From: Chrysogorgia sp. JL179-B06
Taxonomy: Eukaryota; Cnidaria; Anthozoa; Scleralcyonacea; Chrysogorgiidae
Assembly (NCBI GenBank): GCA_035772405.1
Contig: JAYKKM010000258.1
Span: forward strand, 62,001 to 126,000
Reading direction: 5' to 3'
Length of the DNA stretch: 64,000 nucleotides
Shown here: piece after piece, positions 58,101-61,880 of the stretch
Layout: each line of letters begins with the position of its first letter
Numbering within the stretch: the stretch's first letter is position 1
Translations under genes and position numbers: made by a program
Notes under the pieces: model-generated
Databases searched by the model: none
What the model saw: only the letters and a program-made list of their open reading frames with translations
Told to the model about the DNA's origin: nothing

Positions 58101-60358
58101 TTACATTCCCGGAGAGAACAAAAGAATCCGAGGCGATCATGGTATTACTATATATATATATATGTATAGTATACTATAGAGTGAAATGCCAAATATTACT
58201 TGTAATATACCCAGAATCTTATCCCGACATTACCACCACTATATATACAGAACTCGTGACTAGGCTCTTGACAACGGCTTCGGTAGCTCAGTGGTCAGAG
58301 CACTGCACTGGCATCGCAGGGTCGCAGGTTCAATTCCAGCCGGAAGGCCTTTAAGTTGCATTTTTCGCAACTGGTCCAGGTTTGGTCTTAAAATGTATAT
58401 ATTCCAACACTCGACATTTTCCTTCACCATAAATCCTGAGTATATATATATATATCGACCTAAAATATTTGAAGCAAACTATATATATCGACCTAAAATA
58501 TTTGTAGCAAACTTGTTAGAACGATCTACAAAACATATAAAACAACCAGCTATATAATTTAGATTTTAGAATTTTGAAAGTTCACGTGCAATCCCTCTAT
58601 AGTTTTGAAAATATGCCTCATTTTTAGATTGGTCATAATGACCAGTACACCTTGCACGTCATAGGTCGACCTCTTTAAGGTGCTTATCTTACGTTTAGGA
58701 TTTTACATATTCGTAATATTTGGGCCTTCCTTCTTTCTTTTCTCCCGTACAAACGCATTTTCTTCCGTATAATTGTGTCAGTCGCTTGTTAAAATCTAGC
58801 CAAACAAACAAGACATTTAAGGTTATTAAAATAGACTGCACAAGATTCGAGAATTCTCGTTACTCGATACTCGAAAATATTCGAGAATCGAGTATCGAGC
58901 GAGAATCGCGTGGCAATCGAGTTCTCGATCGCGCTCGCATTTTCCTCGAATGGAACGAGCGAGAATGGTTAAATTTCATGTGAGCGGTACTGTACATACT
59001 AAATGACATCACAAGCAGCGTTAACATGATGAAACTTTCCTTTCTGGTACCTGAATTTATGTGGTATACTTTTAAAAGTATTGTGATTCAAGTATTGAGA
59101 AAGACAAAAATCAGCTTTTAGACCTATATACGTGAAATTATGGCTGACTAAAGTTTTCACTTTACCCTTATCGAAAAATTATCCAAGATGGCGGATCATG
59201 GTGGAAAACAGGAATGTCTTTTGTCGAAATTAGTGATGTTGTTTTGCAAAAGAGTCGTTTTGTTTACTTGGATTACCCTGTGAAGGCAATTTGCTAATCA
59301 GAAAGGCAAAAATAATTTTTATTGCCATATCCCTTTAAAGTAAAAGAAAACTGGTTTGGAATGCCTCTTGTGACATCACATCCGGTAACTTTGACAGCGA
59401 AAAACTCCATGAAGATGAAATTTTCGTCTAACAATATATTTTATGATTTAGCTCATGGAAGACCCAAATATTATGGTTATGTAAAATCACTTTAAAGTGC
59501 CACTACGATGAAAATTCACCTCCGTCTTTTAGATTTTCTTTAGCATAGAATAGTATTTCAGGGTCGAAAGTGATCATCGATGTAAAAAAAACCTAAAAAT
59601 GGTATTTTGAAGTAAGTATTTTGAGCTCTGAAATCACTATTATTTAGGCCACCATTACTAAAAACGTGTTCCAAGTGAGCCCGCAATTTCAAAAGGTAAT
59701 ATTGTTTGTGACGTCAGATTCTCAATGCTACGCCTGAATTTCGGTCGAGGTTATTTGTTTTCTTGTTTTTTCGAGAAGTATATAATATAATAATTTAATC
59801 AAGAAATGAAATCTATTAAATAAATACACATCTTGAAAGGAAATTGAGAGGTTAACCCTATTTTTAACAATTCCCTAAAGTAGATTAAATGTCCAGCCTT
59901 TCAGACGAAGAATTTGAAAAACGACCTTGATTTACTTGAAGAATTAGCCACGCGGAGTCTTCGCGTTGAGAATCTGACGTCACTTCGTTACGCTGGTCAA
60001 GAACATGAACGATTAATGGCGGACATAACAACTCCAGATTCGGAGTCAGAAAAATAATACTTGCCATCGTCGAATCGCAAAACGGTTTCGACCAAGTTAT
60101 ATTTAGCAGCTCTGCTTTATAAACACCTAAAAAATCGATAGGTAAAAATTTGATCGTTGTGGCACTTTAAGGCCGACCCTAATTTTGGTTGATTAATATT
60201 CCAAGCTCCTACACACACGCCGCATGGTTGCATTAAATCCTCATTATTTCTCCATTTGATAGAATATGAACAACCAGAATGATCAGTATAGAGGAAGAGA
60301 TGACGGCCGAAAGCCTCAAGATGGTACACCGACATCAAGACGATATCGCCCCTACTAA
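16063..60358 (+). CDS. XRN2: XRN2/Rat1 nuclear 5'-3' exoribonuclease, complete gene, 36 exons
   Basis: Processive 5'-monophosphate-dependent 5'-3' exoribonuclease of the nucleus; in animals it degrades the downstream RNA after poly(A) cleavage (torpedo termination) and trims rRNA and snoRNA precursors. I assembled 36 exons by hand, each bounded by AG and GT and each keeping frame with conserved XRN2 blocks; they sum to 2,913 nt, 970 residues plus stop (human XRN2 is 950). The start is [11 protein letters not shown], invariant in the family. By my numbering the Mg-binding acidic residues D54 (LDMNG), D103 (AIDGV), E204 and E206 (GEGEHK), D234 and D236 (GADADLIML) and D334 (DDWVFMC) are all present. 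A CCHC zinc knuckle lies at C264-C267-H272-C277, as in animal XRN2. Residues 467-489 are a QANN repeat; the C terminus (842-970) is rich in R, G, N, Q and ends RYRPY. Introns run from 73 bp (intron 22) to 3.9 kb (intron 8). No frameshift or premature stop was found. Confidence 0.97.
16314..16441 (+). CDS. XRN2: XRN2 exon 2
   Basis: Residues 26-67 plus two bases of codon 68. Carries the block [20 protein letters not shown], whose D54 is the first metal-binding Asp. Acceptor tttcag, donor gtaatg. Confidence 0.97.
17502..17558 (+). CDS. XRN2: XRN2 exon 3
   Basis: Residues 68-86 plus two bases of codon 87; reads [18 protein letters not shown], collinear with human [18 protein letters not shown]. 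Acceptor tttttag, donor gtatac. Confidence 0.96.
17698..17752 (+). CDS. XRN2: XRN2 exon 4
   Basis: Residues 87-105, [19 protein letters not shown]; contains catalytic D103. Acceptor ctttgcag, donor gtaagt, phase 0 exit. Confidence 0.96.
17797..17880. repeat. Perfect 40-bp palindrome with a 4-base spacer
   Basis: TTGGTTTCAAAAAACATTG... at 17797-17836 is the exact complement of 17841-17880, spacer AGTG. It is in XRN2 intron 4, 45 bases after the donor. Confidence 0.95.
18240..18301 (+). CDS. XRN2: XRN2 exon 5
   Basis: Residues 106-125 plus two bases; [20 protein letters not shown], the basic block that lines the RNA entry site in XRN enzymes. Acceptor ttttccag, donor gtaaga. Confidence 0.96.
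18392..18441 (+). CDS. XRN2: XRN2 exon 6
   Basis: Residues 126-142 plus one base; [16 protein letters not shown], a less conserved helix aligned with the human VEKQRVREEILAK segment. Acceptor tatgctag, donor gtacat. Confidence 0.93.
18464..18975. mobile_element. Repeat family K, interrupted by a 400-bp MITE
   Basis: GAAGTTGATCGTCCAGGTTG at 18468, then at 18492-18893 an inserted element with ends AGGCCAAGTAAAAAAATT and AATTTCTTTATTTGGCCT, then the family resumes at CTTGAGAAAGACTATTGTTG. The uninterrupted copy is 60582-60733. On the - strand it reads GAAACGTCAGTC, a hammerhead 3'-half signature. XRN2 intron 6. Confidence 0.8.
19185..19220 (-). ncRNA. Hammerhead-like motif in the Penelope 3' flank
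   Basis: - strand CTGATGA, stem II GTCG/CGAC with 5-base loop, GAAA, then GCTAAGACGC. The U of the cleavage site is not in the expected place. Position about 100 bases after the stop of the Penelope-like ORF fits the known presence of hammerheads in these elements. Confidence 0.45.
19317..19990 (-). pseudogene. Penelope-like element, C-terminal GIY-YIG endonuclease region
   Basis: On the - strand one frame stays open from about 19990 to the stop at 19317. It reads [20 protein letters not shown], then a cysteine-rich linker CKRPNC...CF, then [20 protein letters not shown] (the GIY-YIG motif with its zinc-linker cysteines), LHDRINEH and [14 protein letters not shown]. This is the diagnostic order of Penelope-like retroelements. 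The reverse transcriptase core is missing upstream, so it is 5'-truncated. A 10-base A run is kept in frame. It lies antisense in XRN2 intron 6, with a hammerhead-like motif in its 3' flank. Confidence 0.88.
20226..20287 (+). CDS. XRN2: XRN2 exon 7
   Basis: Residues 143-163; ends [10 protein letters not shown], matching human [10 protein letters not shown]. Acceptor tttttag, donor gtaagc. Confidence 0.95.
20588..20677 (+). CDS. XRN2: XRN2 exon 8
   Basis: Residues 164-193, beginning [19 protein letters not shown]; conserved XRN core. Its donor gtaagt opens the 3.9-kb intron 8 that is filled by the minisatellite. Confidence 0.97.
20800..24550. repeat. Minisatellite array filling XRN2 intron 8
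   Basis: About 3.75 kb of 17-22-bp AT-rich units. 20800-21580 is built on AATTTGTTTTTCAAAACCTAC; 21580-24420 on TTATTCCTAAACCTATAATT; 24420-24550 returns to the first type. The last unit supplies the pyrimidine tract and AG of exon 9. Long apparent ORFs here (NLQFVFQ repeats) are artefacts of the array. Confidence 0.97.
21845..23440. repeat. 319-bp higher-order repeat, five tandem copies
   Basis: The marker CCTATGTTTTATTCC recurs at 22151, 22470, 22789, 23109 and 23428, spacing 319, 319, 320 and 319. Copies begin at 21845, 22164, 22483, 22802 and 23122 and are almost identical, although the monomers inside one copy differ from each other. Confidence 0.93.
24555..24627 (+). CDS. XRN2: XRN2 exon 9
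   Basis: Residues 194-217 plus one base; [19 protein letters not shown] then IRKQR. E204 and E206 are active-site acids. The acceptor (tcttctag) follows directly on the last decayed unit of the intron 8 minisatellite. Confidence 0.97.
24736..24786 (+). CDS. XRN2: XRN2 exon 10
   Basis: Residues 218-234 plus one base; [17 protein letters not shown]234 is the last full codon; the neighbouring catalytic D236 is in the next, 18-nt exon. Acceptor cttacag, donor gtaatt. Confidence 0.96.
24977..24994 (+). CDS. XRN2: XRN2 exon 11, 18-nt microexon with catalytic Asp
   Basis: Bases CTGATTTAATCATGCTTG between atctag and gtaagt. With one base borrowed on each side it encodes A-D-L-I-M-L-G, residues 235-241, including catalytic D236. 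The neighbouring exons cannot be joined without losing this invariant block, so the microexon must be included in any active product. Confidence 0.95.
25051..25434. mobile_element. Inverted-repeat MITE in XRN2 intron 11
   Basis: Perfect 34-bp ends beginning TTAGGGACCTTAAGCTCTAC; interior without ORF. Confidence 0.85.
26050..26420 (-). pseudogene. Second Penelope-like element, GIY-YIG fragment
   Basis: Open - strand frame beginning [20 protein letters not shown], then [12 protein letters not shown] and, near the end, [25 protein letters not shown] and RYIG form the GIY-YIG signature, followed by the R and H of the R-x(3)-R/E-x-x-H helix. The reverse transcriptase is absent. It differs strongly in sequence from the copy at 19317, so at least two Penelope families have been active here. 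Lies in XRN2 intron 11, antisense. Confidence 0.85.
27577..27666 (+). CDS. XRN2: XRN2 exon 12
   Basis: Residues 241-270 plus one base; [17 protein letters not shown] followed by the first two zinc-knuckle cysteines (C264, C267). Acceptor tctttaag, donor gtaagg. Confidence 0.96.
27757..27806 (+). CDS. XRN2: XRN2 exon 13
   Basis: Residues 271-287, [17 protein letters not shown]; completes the CCHC zinc knuckle with H272 and C277, so the knuckle is split by intron 12. Acceptor tgtttag, donor gtagga. Confidence 0.96.
28651..29475. mobile_element. TTAA-flanked element, family C, with a nested fold-back
   Basis: TTAA at 28647-28650 and 29476-29479; ends AGGGGAACTGTACCC and GGGTACAGTTCCCCT, inverted repeats of about 145 bp. 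A second inverted-repeat element (28905-29233, ends CCTCACGTTGTAAGCC) is nested in the middle. A half copy is at 11130-11393. Confidence 0.85.
29580..29651 (+). CDS. XRN2: XRN2 exon 14
   Basis: Residues 288-311; ends [14 protein letters not shown], matching human GEFIFLRLNVLRE. Acceptor ttttccag, donor gtatca. Confidence 0.96.
30004..30366 (-). pseudogene. SANT/MADF-like DNA-binding ORF fragment inside a DNA transposon
   Basis: From ATG at 30366 the - strand reads [23 protein letters not shown], then TAG at 30295-30297, then [38 protein letters not shown]. The W...L(I)xxL...Y and [13 protein letters not shown] pattern resembles the Myb/SANT-like proteins carried by Harbinger-type DNA transposons and their MADF relatives. 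After VRKIAF the similarity stops, perhaps at a lost intron. One stop codon breaks it. It sits between the terminal repeats of the element at 29929-30740. Family assignment is by pattern only. Confidence 0.5.
30404..30543. mobile_element. 140-bp MITE with 9-bp target duplication
   Basis: GGTTGGAAT at 30395-30403 and 30544-30552. Terminal repeats CTCTCTCCTCCGCAGAGG and its complement, 22 bp perfect. Nested in the transposon at 29929-30740. Confidence 0.88.
31740..31793 (+). CDS. XRN2: XRN2 exon 15
   Basis: Residues 312-329, [18 protein letters not shown]. Acceptor tttttgcag, donor gtttgt. Confidence 0.96.
31947..32434. mobile_element. TTAA-flanked near-complete palindrome, family G
   Basis: TTAA at 31943-31946 and 32435-32438; ends GGTGGCTCCCTACTGTTTC and GAAACAGTAGGGAGCCACC. 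The arms are about 200 bp each, so nearly the whole element is a hairpin. XRN2 intron 15. Confidence 0.88.
32482..32561 (+). CDS. XRN2: XRN2 exon 16
   Basis: Residues 330-355 plus two bases; [20 protein letters not shown] is nearly invariant in the XRN family and holds D334. The acceptor lies only 42 bases after the end of a 496-bp TTAA-flanked MITE. Confidence 0.97.
33180..33345 (+). repeat. SINE family 5, 5'-truncated copy
   Basis: Begins within the anticodon arm (CACTGCACTATAGCATCGCA) and continues through the T arm and the TTGCATTTTTCGCAACTGGT body. Confidence 0.72.
33520..33577 (+). CDS. XRN2: XRN2 exon 17
   Basis: Residues 356-375; [20 protein letters not shown], aligned with human RENAIDRLVNIYKN. 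Acceptor tgttgcag, donor gtgtgt. Confidence 0.95.
33602..33783. mobile_element. Fold-back element in XRN2 intron 17
   Basis: Arms AGAAAACATTTCCCGTGTTT and a complement with a few differences; located 25 bases after exon 17. Confidence 0.78.
35569..35626 (+). CDS. XRN2: XRN2 exon 18
   Basis: Residues 376-394 plus one base; [19 protein letters not shown]. Human has GYLTESGYVNLQRVQMIM. Acceptor ttatcag, donor gtgagt. Confidence 0.96.
35823..35872 (+). CDS. XRN2: XRN2 exon 19
   Basis: Residues 395-411; [17 protein letters not shown], the start of the charged segment that follows the first conserved region. Acceptor ctcttag, donor gtatgt. Confidence 0.94.
37079..37355. mobile_element. TTAA-flanked MITE, family D
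   Basis: TTAA at 37075-37078, right site mutated to TCAA. Ends AGGGGCTATGTCACGATTTG and CAGATCGTGACATAGCCCCT. XRN2 intron 19. Copy 2 is 48847-49144. Confidence 0.85.
37548..37604 (+). CDS. XRN2: XRN2 exon 20
   Basis: Residues 412-430; [19 protein letters not shown], basic and low in complexity, aligned with the human RRRQKEKRKRMK segment. Acceptor ttttatag, donor gtgagt. Confidence 0.93.
38017..38196 (+). CDS. XRN2: XRN2 exon 21, with QANN repeat
   Basis: Residues 431-490. Begins [20 protein letters not shown], matching the family's FTPSG region, then RQEAFQMRM before five perfect QANN units and a partial sixth (467-489). I ended the exon at TTC before gtatgt, a good donor that keeps phase 0 for exon 22. 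Confidence 0.92.
38125..38193 (+). repeat. 12-bp coding minisatellite (QANN)
   Basis: CAAGCCAATAAC repeated 5.75 times with no base change, in frame inside XRN2 exon 21. The perfection suggests recent slippage, so copy number probably varies between alleles. It lies in the linker that is unstructured in known XRN2, so length change should be tolerated. Confidence 0.95.
38289..38354 (+). CDS. XRN2: XRN2 exon 22
   Basis: Residues 491-512, beginning [19 protein letters not shown]; linker. Followed by the shortest intron of the gene, 73 bp. Acceptor attctag, donor gtgagt. Confidence 0.9.
38428..38486 (+). CDS. XRN2: XRN2 exon 23
   Basis: Residues 513-531 plus two bases; acidic linker [12 protein letters not shown], aligned with human EPEPEDNVR just ahead of the second conserved region. 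Acceptor tcgatag, donor gtgtgt. Confidence 0.93.
39708..39774 (+). repeat. tRNA-like SINE head, family 4
   Basis: GAGTCGTGGTAGCTCAATGG, then GGGTTTGATTCCCGTCTGGG with a B box; terminal GAGTC pairs loosely with GGCTC. It adjoins the LINE tail at 39858, so the body may have been derived from, or replaced by, that LINE end. Confidence 0.6.
39858..40563 (-). pseudogene. 5'-truncated LINE in XRN2 intron 23, antisense
   Basis: A 181-residue open frame on the - strand: [64 protein letters not shown]. These are the post-catalytic blocks of a CR1/L2-type reverse transcriptase. No stop occurs within it, so it is younger than the two LINE fragments upstream. The 3' end is a (TTGTA)n tail (39858-39880 on the + strand), typical of L2/CR1 tails. 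It ends about 100 bases before exon 24. Confidence 0.85.
40668..40761 (+). CDS. XRN2: XRN2 exon 24
   Basis: Residues 532-563; [19 protein letters not shown], matching human RLWEAGWKQRYYKNKFDV. Acceptor atcatag, donor gtgagt. A LINE fragment in antisense ends about 100 bases upstream. Confidence 0.96.
40921..40960 (-). ncRNA. Hammerhead-like motif, core mutated
   Basis: - strand CTAATGA in place of CTGATGA; stem II also has one change (GATACT/AGTGTC); GAAACGTTGGGTC intact. Confidence 0.5.
41633..41683 (+). CDS. XRN2: XRN2 exon 25
   Basis: Residues 564-580; [17 protein letters not shown], one of the most conserved blocks of the second region. Acceptor cctttag, donor gtgaga. Confidence 0.97.
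42670..42909. mobile_element. Fold-back MITE in XRN2 intron 25
   Basis: Ends AGGGGCTGTTTACATGAGCC and a shorter complement (CATATAAACTACCCCT). Confidence 0.6.
43206..43413. mobile_element. TTAA-flanked MITE, family H
   Basis: TTAA at 43202-43205 and 43414-43417; ends AGGCCCGTTTACACAGGCGA and ACCTGTGTAAACGGGCC. XRN2 intron 25. Confidence 0.82.
43952..44059 (+). CDS. XRN2: XRN2 exon 26
   Basis: Residues 581-616; [20 protein letters not shown], then a divergent tail ending GTQP. Human reads [20 protein letters not shown]. Acceptor tttgcag, donor gtatgt. Confidence 0.97.
44214..44672. mobile_element. TTAA-flanked MITE, family A, copy 2
   Basis: TTAA at 44210-44213 and 44673-44676; same ends as 605-1088. 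In XRN2 intron 26. The sequence left and right of it joins into the repeat seen without insertion near 59370-59440. Confidence 0.88.
45498..45587 (+). CDS. XRN2: XRN2 exon 27
   Basis: Residues 617-646; [19 protein letters not shown] then TWRELM. Acceptor attttag, donor gtaagt. Confidence 0.97.
45623..46115. mobile_element. MULE-type MITE, family J, copy 2
   Basis: Same ends and interior as 3490-3964; CGCAAGACA is duplicated at 45614-45622 and 46116-46124. XRN2 intron 27. Confidence 0.88.
46183..46225. repeat. (ACGTT)n microsatellite
   Basis: ACGTT units repeated seven times or more in XRN2 intron 27, followed by decayed copies. Confidence 0.88.
46332..46404 (+). CDS. XRN2: XRN2 exon 28
   Basis: Residues 647-670 plus one base; [20 protein letters not shown]. 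Acceptor cttttag, donor gtaaaa. Confidence 0.97.
46436..46590. repeat. (AATT/TTAA)n tract in XRN2 intron 28
   Basis: Dense TTAA tetranucleotides begin about 30 bases after exon 28. Confidence 0.9.
46840..46879 (-). ncRNA. Hammerhead-ribozyme-like motif, left arm of the palindrome
   Basis: On the - strand CTGATGA, GACACT/AGTGTC stem II, GAAACGTTGGGTC are all intact. The TATA box of this arm has decayed (TATGAATA). Confidence 0.6.
47116..47155 (+). ncRNA. Hammerhead-like motif, right arm, core mutated
   Basis: Core reads GTGATGA in place of CTGATGA; the remaining parts are intact. The changed base is invariant in hammerheads, so this copy should be inactive. Confidence 0.5.
47580..47663 (+). 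CDS. XRN2: XRN2 exon 29
   Basis: Residues 671-698 plus one base; [20 protein letters not shown] then YPDLTEEE. Acceptor atatccag, donor gtaagt. Confidence 0.97.
48125..48599. mobile_element. TTAA-flanked MITE, family B
   Basis: TTAA at 48121-48124 and 48600-48603; ends AGGATATTGGCAAC and GTTACCAGTGTCCT, with inverted repeats of well over 100 bp. Copy 2 is 52133-52594. Confidence 0.85.
48847..49144. mobile_element. TTAA-flanked MITE, family D, copy 2
   Basis: Same ends as 37079-37355 with TTAA at 49145-49148. The two copies agree nearly base for base internally, e.g. CAAGATAGTATACGGCAATC. Confidence 0.85.
49678..50104. mobile_element. TTAA-flanked MITE, family A, copy 3
   Basis: TTAA at 49674-49677 and 50105-50108; it sits inside the arm of a family C element (compare the uninterrupted arm at 11300-11393). 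Confidence 0.85.
50312..50412 (+). CDS. XRN2: XRN2 exon 30
   Basis: Residues 699-732; [20 protein letters not shown], aligned with human RRNSLGGDVLFVGKHHPLHD. Acceptor ttttgtag, donor gtaagt. Confidence 0.96.
51055..51340 (+). repeat. tRNA-derived SINE, family 5
   Basis: Leader with GAAATGCCAAATATTACC, head GTAGCTCAGTGGTCAGAACA with T arm around CTTCAATTTCAGCC (51151-51225), body TTGCATTTTTCGCAACTGGT and TCTTAAAATGTATATATTCC. Full or partial copies lie at 33180-33345, 50600-50680 plus 50970-51050, and 58178-58455. Confidence 0.78.
51473..51552 (+). CDS. XRN2: XRN2 exon 31
   Basis: Residues 733-758 plus two bases; [20 protein letters not shown] then QAILPS, matching the human GIQGKFSLDEEAILPD segment. 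Followed by an 84-bp intron. Acceptor ttaaatag, donor gtaagt. Confidence 0.94.
51637..51693 (+). CDS. XRN2: XRN2 exon 32
   Basis: Residues 759-777 plus two bases; [18 protein letters not shown], aligned with human IVCSPVPMLRDLTQNTVV. Acceptor tctctag, donor gtaggc. Confidence 0.95.
52133..52594. mobile_element. TTAA-flanked MITE, family B, copy 2
   Basis: TTAA at 52129-52132 and 52595-52598. Same internal blocks as 48125-48599, including GAGATGGTCTCTGACGTCAG; the left end is decayed. Confidence 0.82.
52637..53110. mobile_element. TTAA-flanked MITE, family A, copy 4
   Basis: TTAA at 52633-52636 and 53111-53114. Right end diverged (GGACACT for GGGCACT). XRN2 intron 32. Confidence 0.85.
53329..53397 (+). 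CDS. XRN2: XRN2 exon 33
   Basis: Residues 778-800 plus two bases; [20 protein letters not shown], matching human INFKDPQFAEDYIFKAVMLP. Acceptor ttcttaag, donor gtaagt. Confidence 0.95.
53755..54130. repeat. AT/TTA low-complexity tract in XRN2 intron 33
   Basis: About 370 bases of TTAATTATTA-type and ATTATT repeats; also (CAA)n at 54068-54088. Confidence 0.92.
54211..54355 (+). repeat. tRNA-derived SINE, family 3
   Basis: tRNA-like head with D arm GTAGCTCAATGGTTAAAGC and a T arm around GGTTACAGGATCGATCC, then a body with GACAGTCGTCCATG. An inverse copy lies at about 63290-63497. Confidence 0.7.
54360..54545 (-). repeat. tRNA-derived SINE, family 2, second copy
   Basis: On the - strand it begins CAGCTGCTGTGGTCTAGTGG and shares the body of the copy at 1283 (TCAGCAAATGGTAAGACTTT and the CGACCTTAAATCGTAGG block). 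The B box region is damaged by a local duplication of a TGGGCTGAAAGA block. It lies tail-to-tail with the family 3 SINE at 54211. Confidence 0.78.
54656..54778 (+). CDS. XRN2: XRN2 exon 34
   Basis: Residues 801-841 plus two bases; [20 protein letters not shown], aligned with the family LKPSDWE block. Two AGs compete (ctcaag and, 8 bases on, tgccag); only the first keeps frame and the PG(A/R) residues, so I chose it. Confidence 0.9.
55254..55785. mobile_element. TTAA-flanked MITE, family E
   Basis: TTAA at 55250-55253 and 55786-55789; ends AGGGATATGGCAATATAAAT and ATTTATATTGCCATATCCCT, inverted repeats of about 70 bp or more. XRN2 intron 34. A related right end lies at 59315-59340. Confidence 0.85.
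55997..56455. mobile_element. Family F MITE, right end replaced
   Basis: TTAA at 55993-55996 and the same sequence as 59496 onward (CGTCTTTTAGATTTTCTTTA), until about 56455 where the element 56460-57092 takes over. Confidence 0.75.
56460..57092. mobile_element. Inverted-repeat element
   Basis: Left end AAACACCCACTATGAAGAAC, right end GTTCTTCATAGCGGGTGTTT; imperfect inverted repeats. Inserted into the family F copy. Confidence 0.7.
57218..57509 (+). CDS. XRN2: XRN2 exon 35
   Basis: Residues 842-939, the longest exon. Low-complexity C-terminal tail rich in R, G, N, Q, Y and P, with QRD(N/Y) repeats. The same character is seen in the human XRN2 tail; alignment here is by composition rather than by residue. 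Confidence 0.92.
57580..57723. repeat. Hairpin element in XRN2 intron 35
   Basis: Arms GGGAAATTAGCGATTAAATT and GAAGGGCAATTTAATCGCTA with about 65 bp paired; a second hairpin follows at 57938-58048. Confidence 0.82.
58178..58455 (+). repeat. tRNA-derived SINE, family 5, best-preserved copy
   Basis: The head GGCTTCGGTAGCTCAGTGGT with B box GGTTCAATTCC (58275-58349) folds as a tRNA with loop CTGGCAT, anticodon GGC (Ala) if read literally. The same leader and body as at 51055 follow, ending in (AT)n. Confidence 0.78.
59496..60166. mobile_element. TTAA-flanked MITE, family F
   Basis: TTAA at 59492-59495 and 60167-60170; ends AGTGCCACTACGATGAAA and TTTGATCGTTGTGGCACT. XRN2 intron 35, 93 bases before the last exon. 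A copy lacking its right end starts at 55997. Confidence 0.82.
60263..60358 (+). CDS. XRN2: XRN2 exon 36 (stop codon)
   Basis: Residues 940-970 and TAA; ends SRRYRPY, comparable to the basic aromatic end of other XRN2 proteins. Acceptor ttgatag. No AATAAA is found in the next 580 bases, so the poly(A) site is not placed. Confidence 0.9.
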   Translation, partial: NMNNQNDQYRGRDDGRKPQDGTPTSRRYRPY

Positions 60359-60581
60359 GTATACTAACTTTTATTTCTATGCTGTAACTTTAACGCGAAG
60401 AATGTGCAAGCAACATACGAAAGCATGCACCGATGGGCCTGCTGTAGTTCGTGAATTTTAACATTTTTAGCATTGCCTTTCGTTCTTGGCATCGTATTTA
60501 AAAATTATGTAAAATATATGTTCTGCGAAAAGTTTGTTGGAGTTGCATTGATATTTATAAAATACCGTAAAATTGGAAGTG

Positions 60582-60733
60582 TGAAGTTGATCGTCCAGGT
60601 TGTTGTAGTCTTGAGAAAGACTATTGTTGGTGACTGACGTTTCGACGGCCTCTTCTTTCGCGGTCATCTTTAGATTCGAGTAAAGACTTGACTTCTCGAG
60701 ACTACAATAACCTGGACGATCAACTTCACACTT
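60582..60733. mobile_element. Repeat family K, uninterrupted copy
   Basis: About 40-bp terminal inverted repeats (GAAGTTGATCGTCCAGGTTG and CCTGGACGATCAACTTCA). The - strand contains GAAACGTCAGTC. It lies in the XRN2 3' flank. Confidence 0.8.
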
Positions 60734-60788
60734 CTAATAGTACTTCTAGGTTCAAACCATTTATTTTATACCGTAGAATCTCGCTTAT

Positions 60789-61396
60789 AAGGGACCGTTC
60801 ATTTAATATGTCGGAGGGGGGGGGGGGCGGTAAAAGATAGGGGGGGGTTATAAGAAAATACAAGGTGAAGAGGGGGGTCATATAAATTTTTGAAATACAT
60901 CTGTAGTGTTTTTTTCTTTTTGCACAAAACAATGTCTTGGGTAATCGGAAATAAATTGAAATGAAAAGTCAACCAATACAGCTAGTTTCATTACTGCTTG
61001 TGCCAAGCATTTTGTTTCTGTTTTGTCATAAGGTTCTGTTTTGTCAAAAGGTTCATGTGATTCAGATAATACCCATCAGACTACCGACAGCGACCCAGAA
61101 AACCCATGGTTGAGGGACATGGAAACAAACGCTCGACAAACACGCTCTGGGAGAATTTCAAGTCGAACTTTAGAGGACTTTGTCATCTATTGAATTAAGT
61201 TGAATATCGTGAACCTACGAATATGCTGTAATAAAAAGAAATTGGGTAGGGGGGGGGGGTCACAAAATGTATGTGCTTCTTTGGGGGGGGGCTCTAAGAA
61301 TTTTATCACATGTGTAGGGGGGTTATATGAATTTACTCAAATTTATTTTAGGTTTACCGCCCCCCCCCCCTCCGACATATTAAATGAACGGTCCCT
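60789..61396. mobile_element. Inverted-repeat element with G-run ends
   Basis: Left end AAGGGACCGTTCATTTAATA, then TCGGA and 12 G; right end the complement with 9 C before TCCGACATATT. It encloses the coding-like remnant 61032-61193. Confidence 0.82.
61032..61193 (+). pseudogene. Short coding-like remnant inside a fold-back element
   Basis: A frame open from 61032 to TGA at 61191 reads CDSDNTHQTTDSDPENPWLR, DMETNARQTRSGRISSRTLE, DFVIY. The TRSGR...LEDFV ending looks like the C terminus of a transposon-encoded protein, though I cannot name a family. It could begin as an exon at 61051 after tcaaaag. It lies wholly between the terminal repeats of 60789-61396. It may be chance; amino-acid composition is protein-like. 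Confidence 0.3.
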
Positions 61397-61470
61397 AAGC
61401 CCTGGGCTTCCTCTTATCCAGCCCCCTGTGAGTGGGTCAGCATTAGATCCCATCCGTTTCGACTTCAAAA

Positions 61471-61805
61471 GGTCGTGACTAAATGGCATTCGCAGTTGAG
61501 GTGACCGTGAGGTACTAGGTCTGAGTCGTCTTCTGGGCGATCCTTCTATTAGTATTAGTGTTAAGGTTAGTATTAGAAAACCATTAGGCGGGGGTACGAA
61601 AACCCATTAGGCGGGGGGTTAGGATCTAAGTTGTTTTGGGGTTAGCAGTTCCTGATGTGTTTCATCATACAGGCATGTCCGATCGCAACAATCTCTCATT
61701 TCGTCTAACCTCTCGCGGATACTAAAAAAAGATCGTCCAGAAGACGACTCAGACCTAGTACCTCACGGTCACCTCAACTGCGAGTGTACCATCTAGCCAC
61801 GACCA
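61471..61805. mobile_element. Inverted-repeat element
   Basis: Arms of about 75 bp, core GTGACCGTGAGGTACTAGGT and its complement at 61759 on. Confidence 0.82.
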
Positions 61806-61880
61806 CTCCAAAATCAACAGAGGCCTGTAAATTTCGTTCTCAGGCCTCACGAGTTTAGGTGGGTAGCATCTCAAGTTGAC

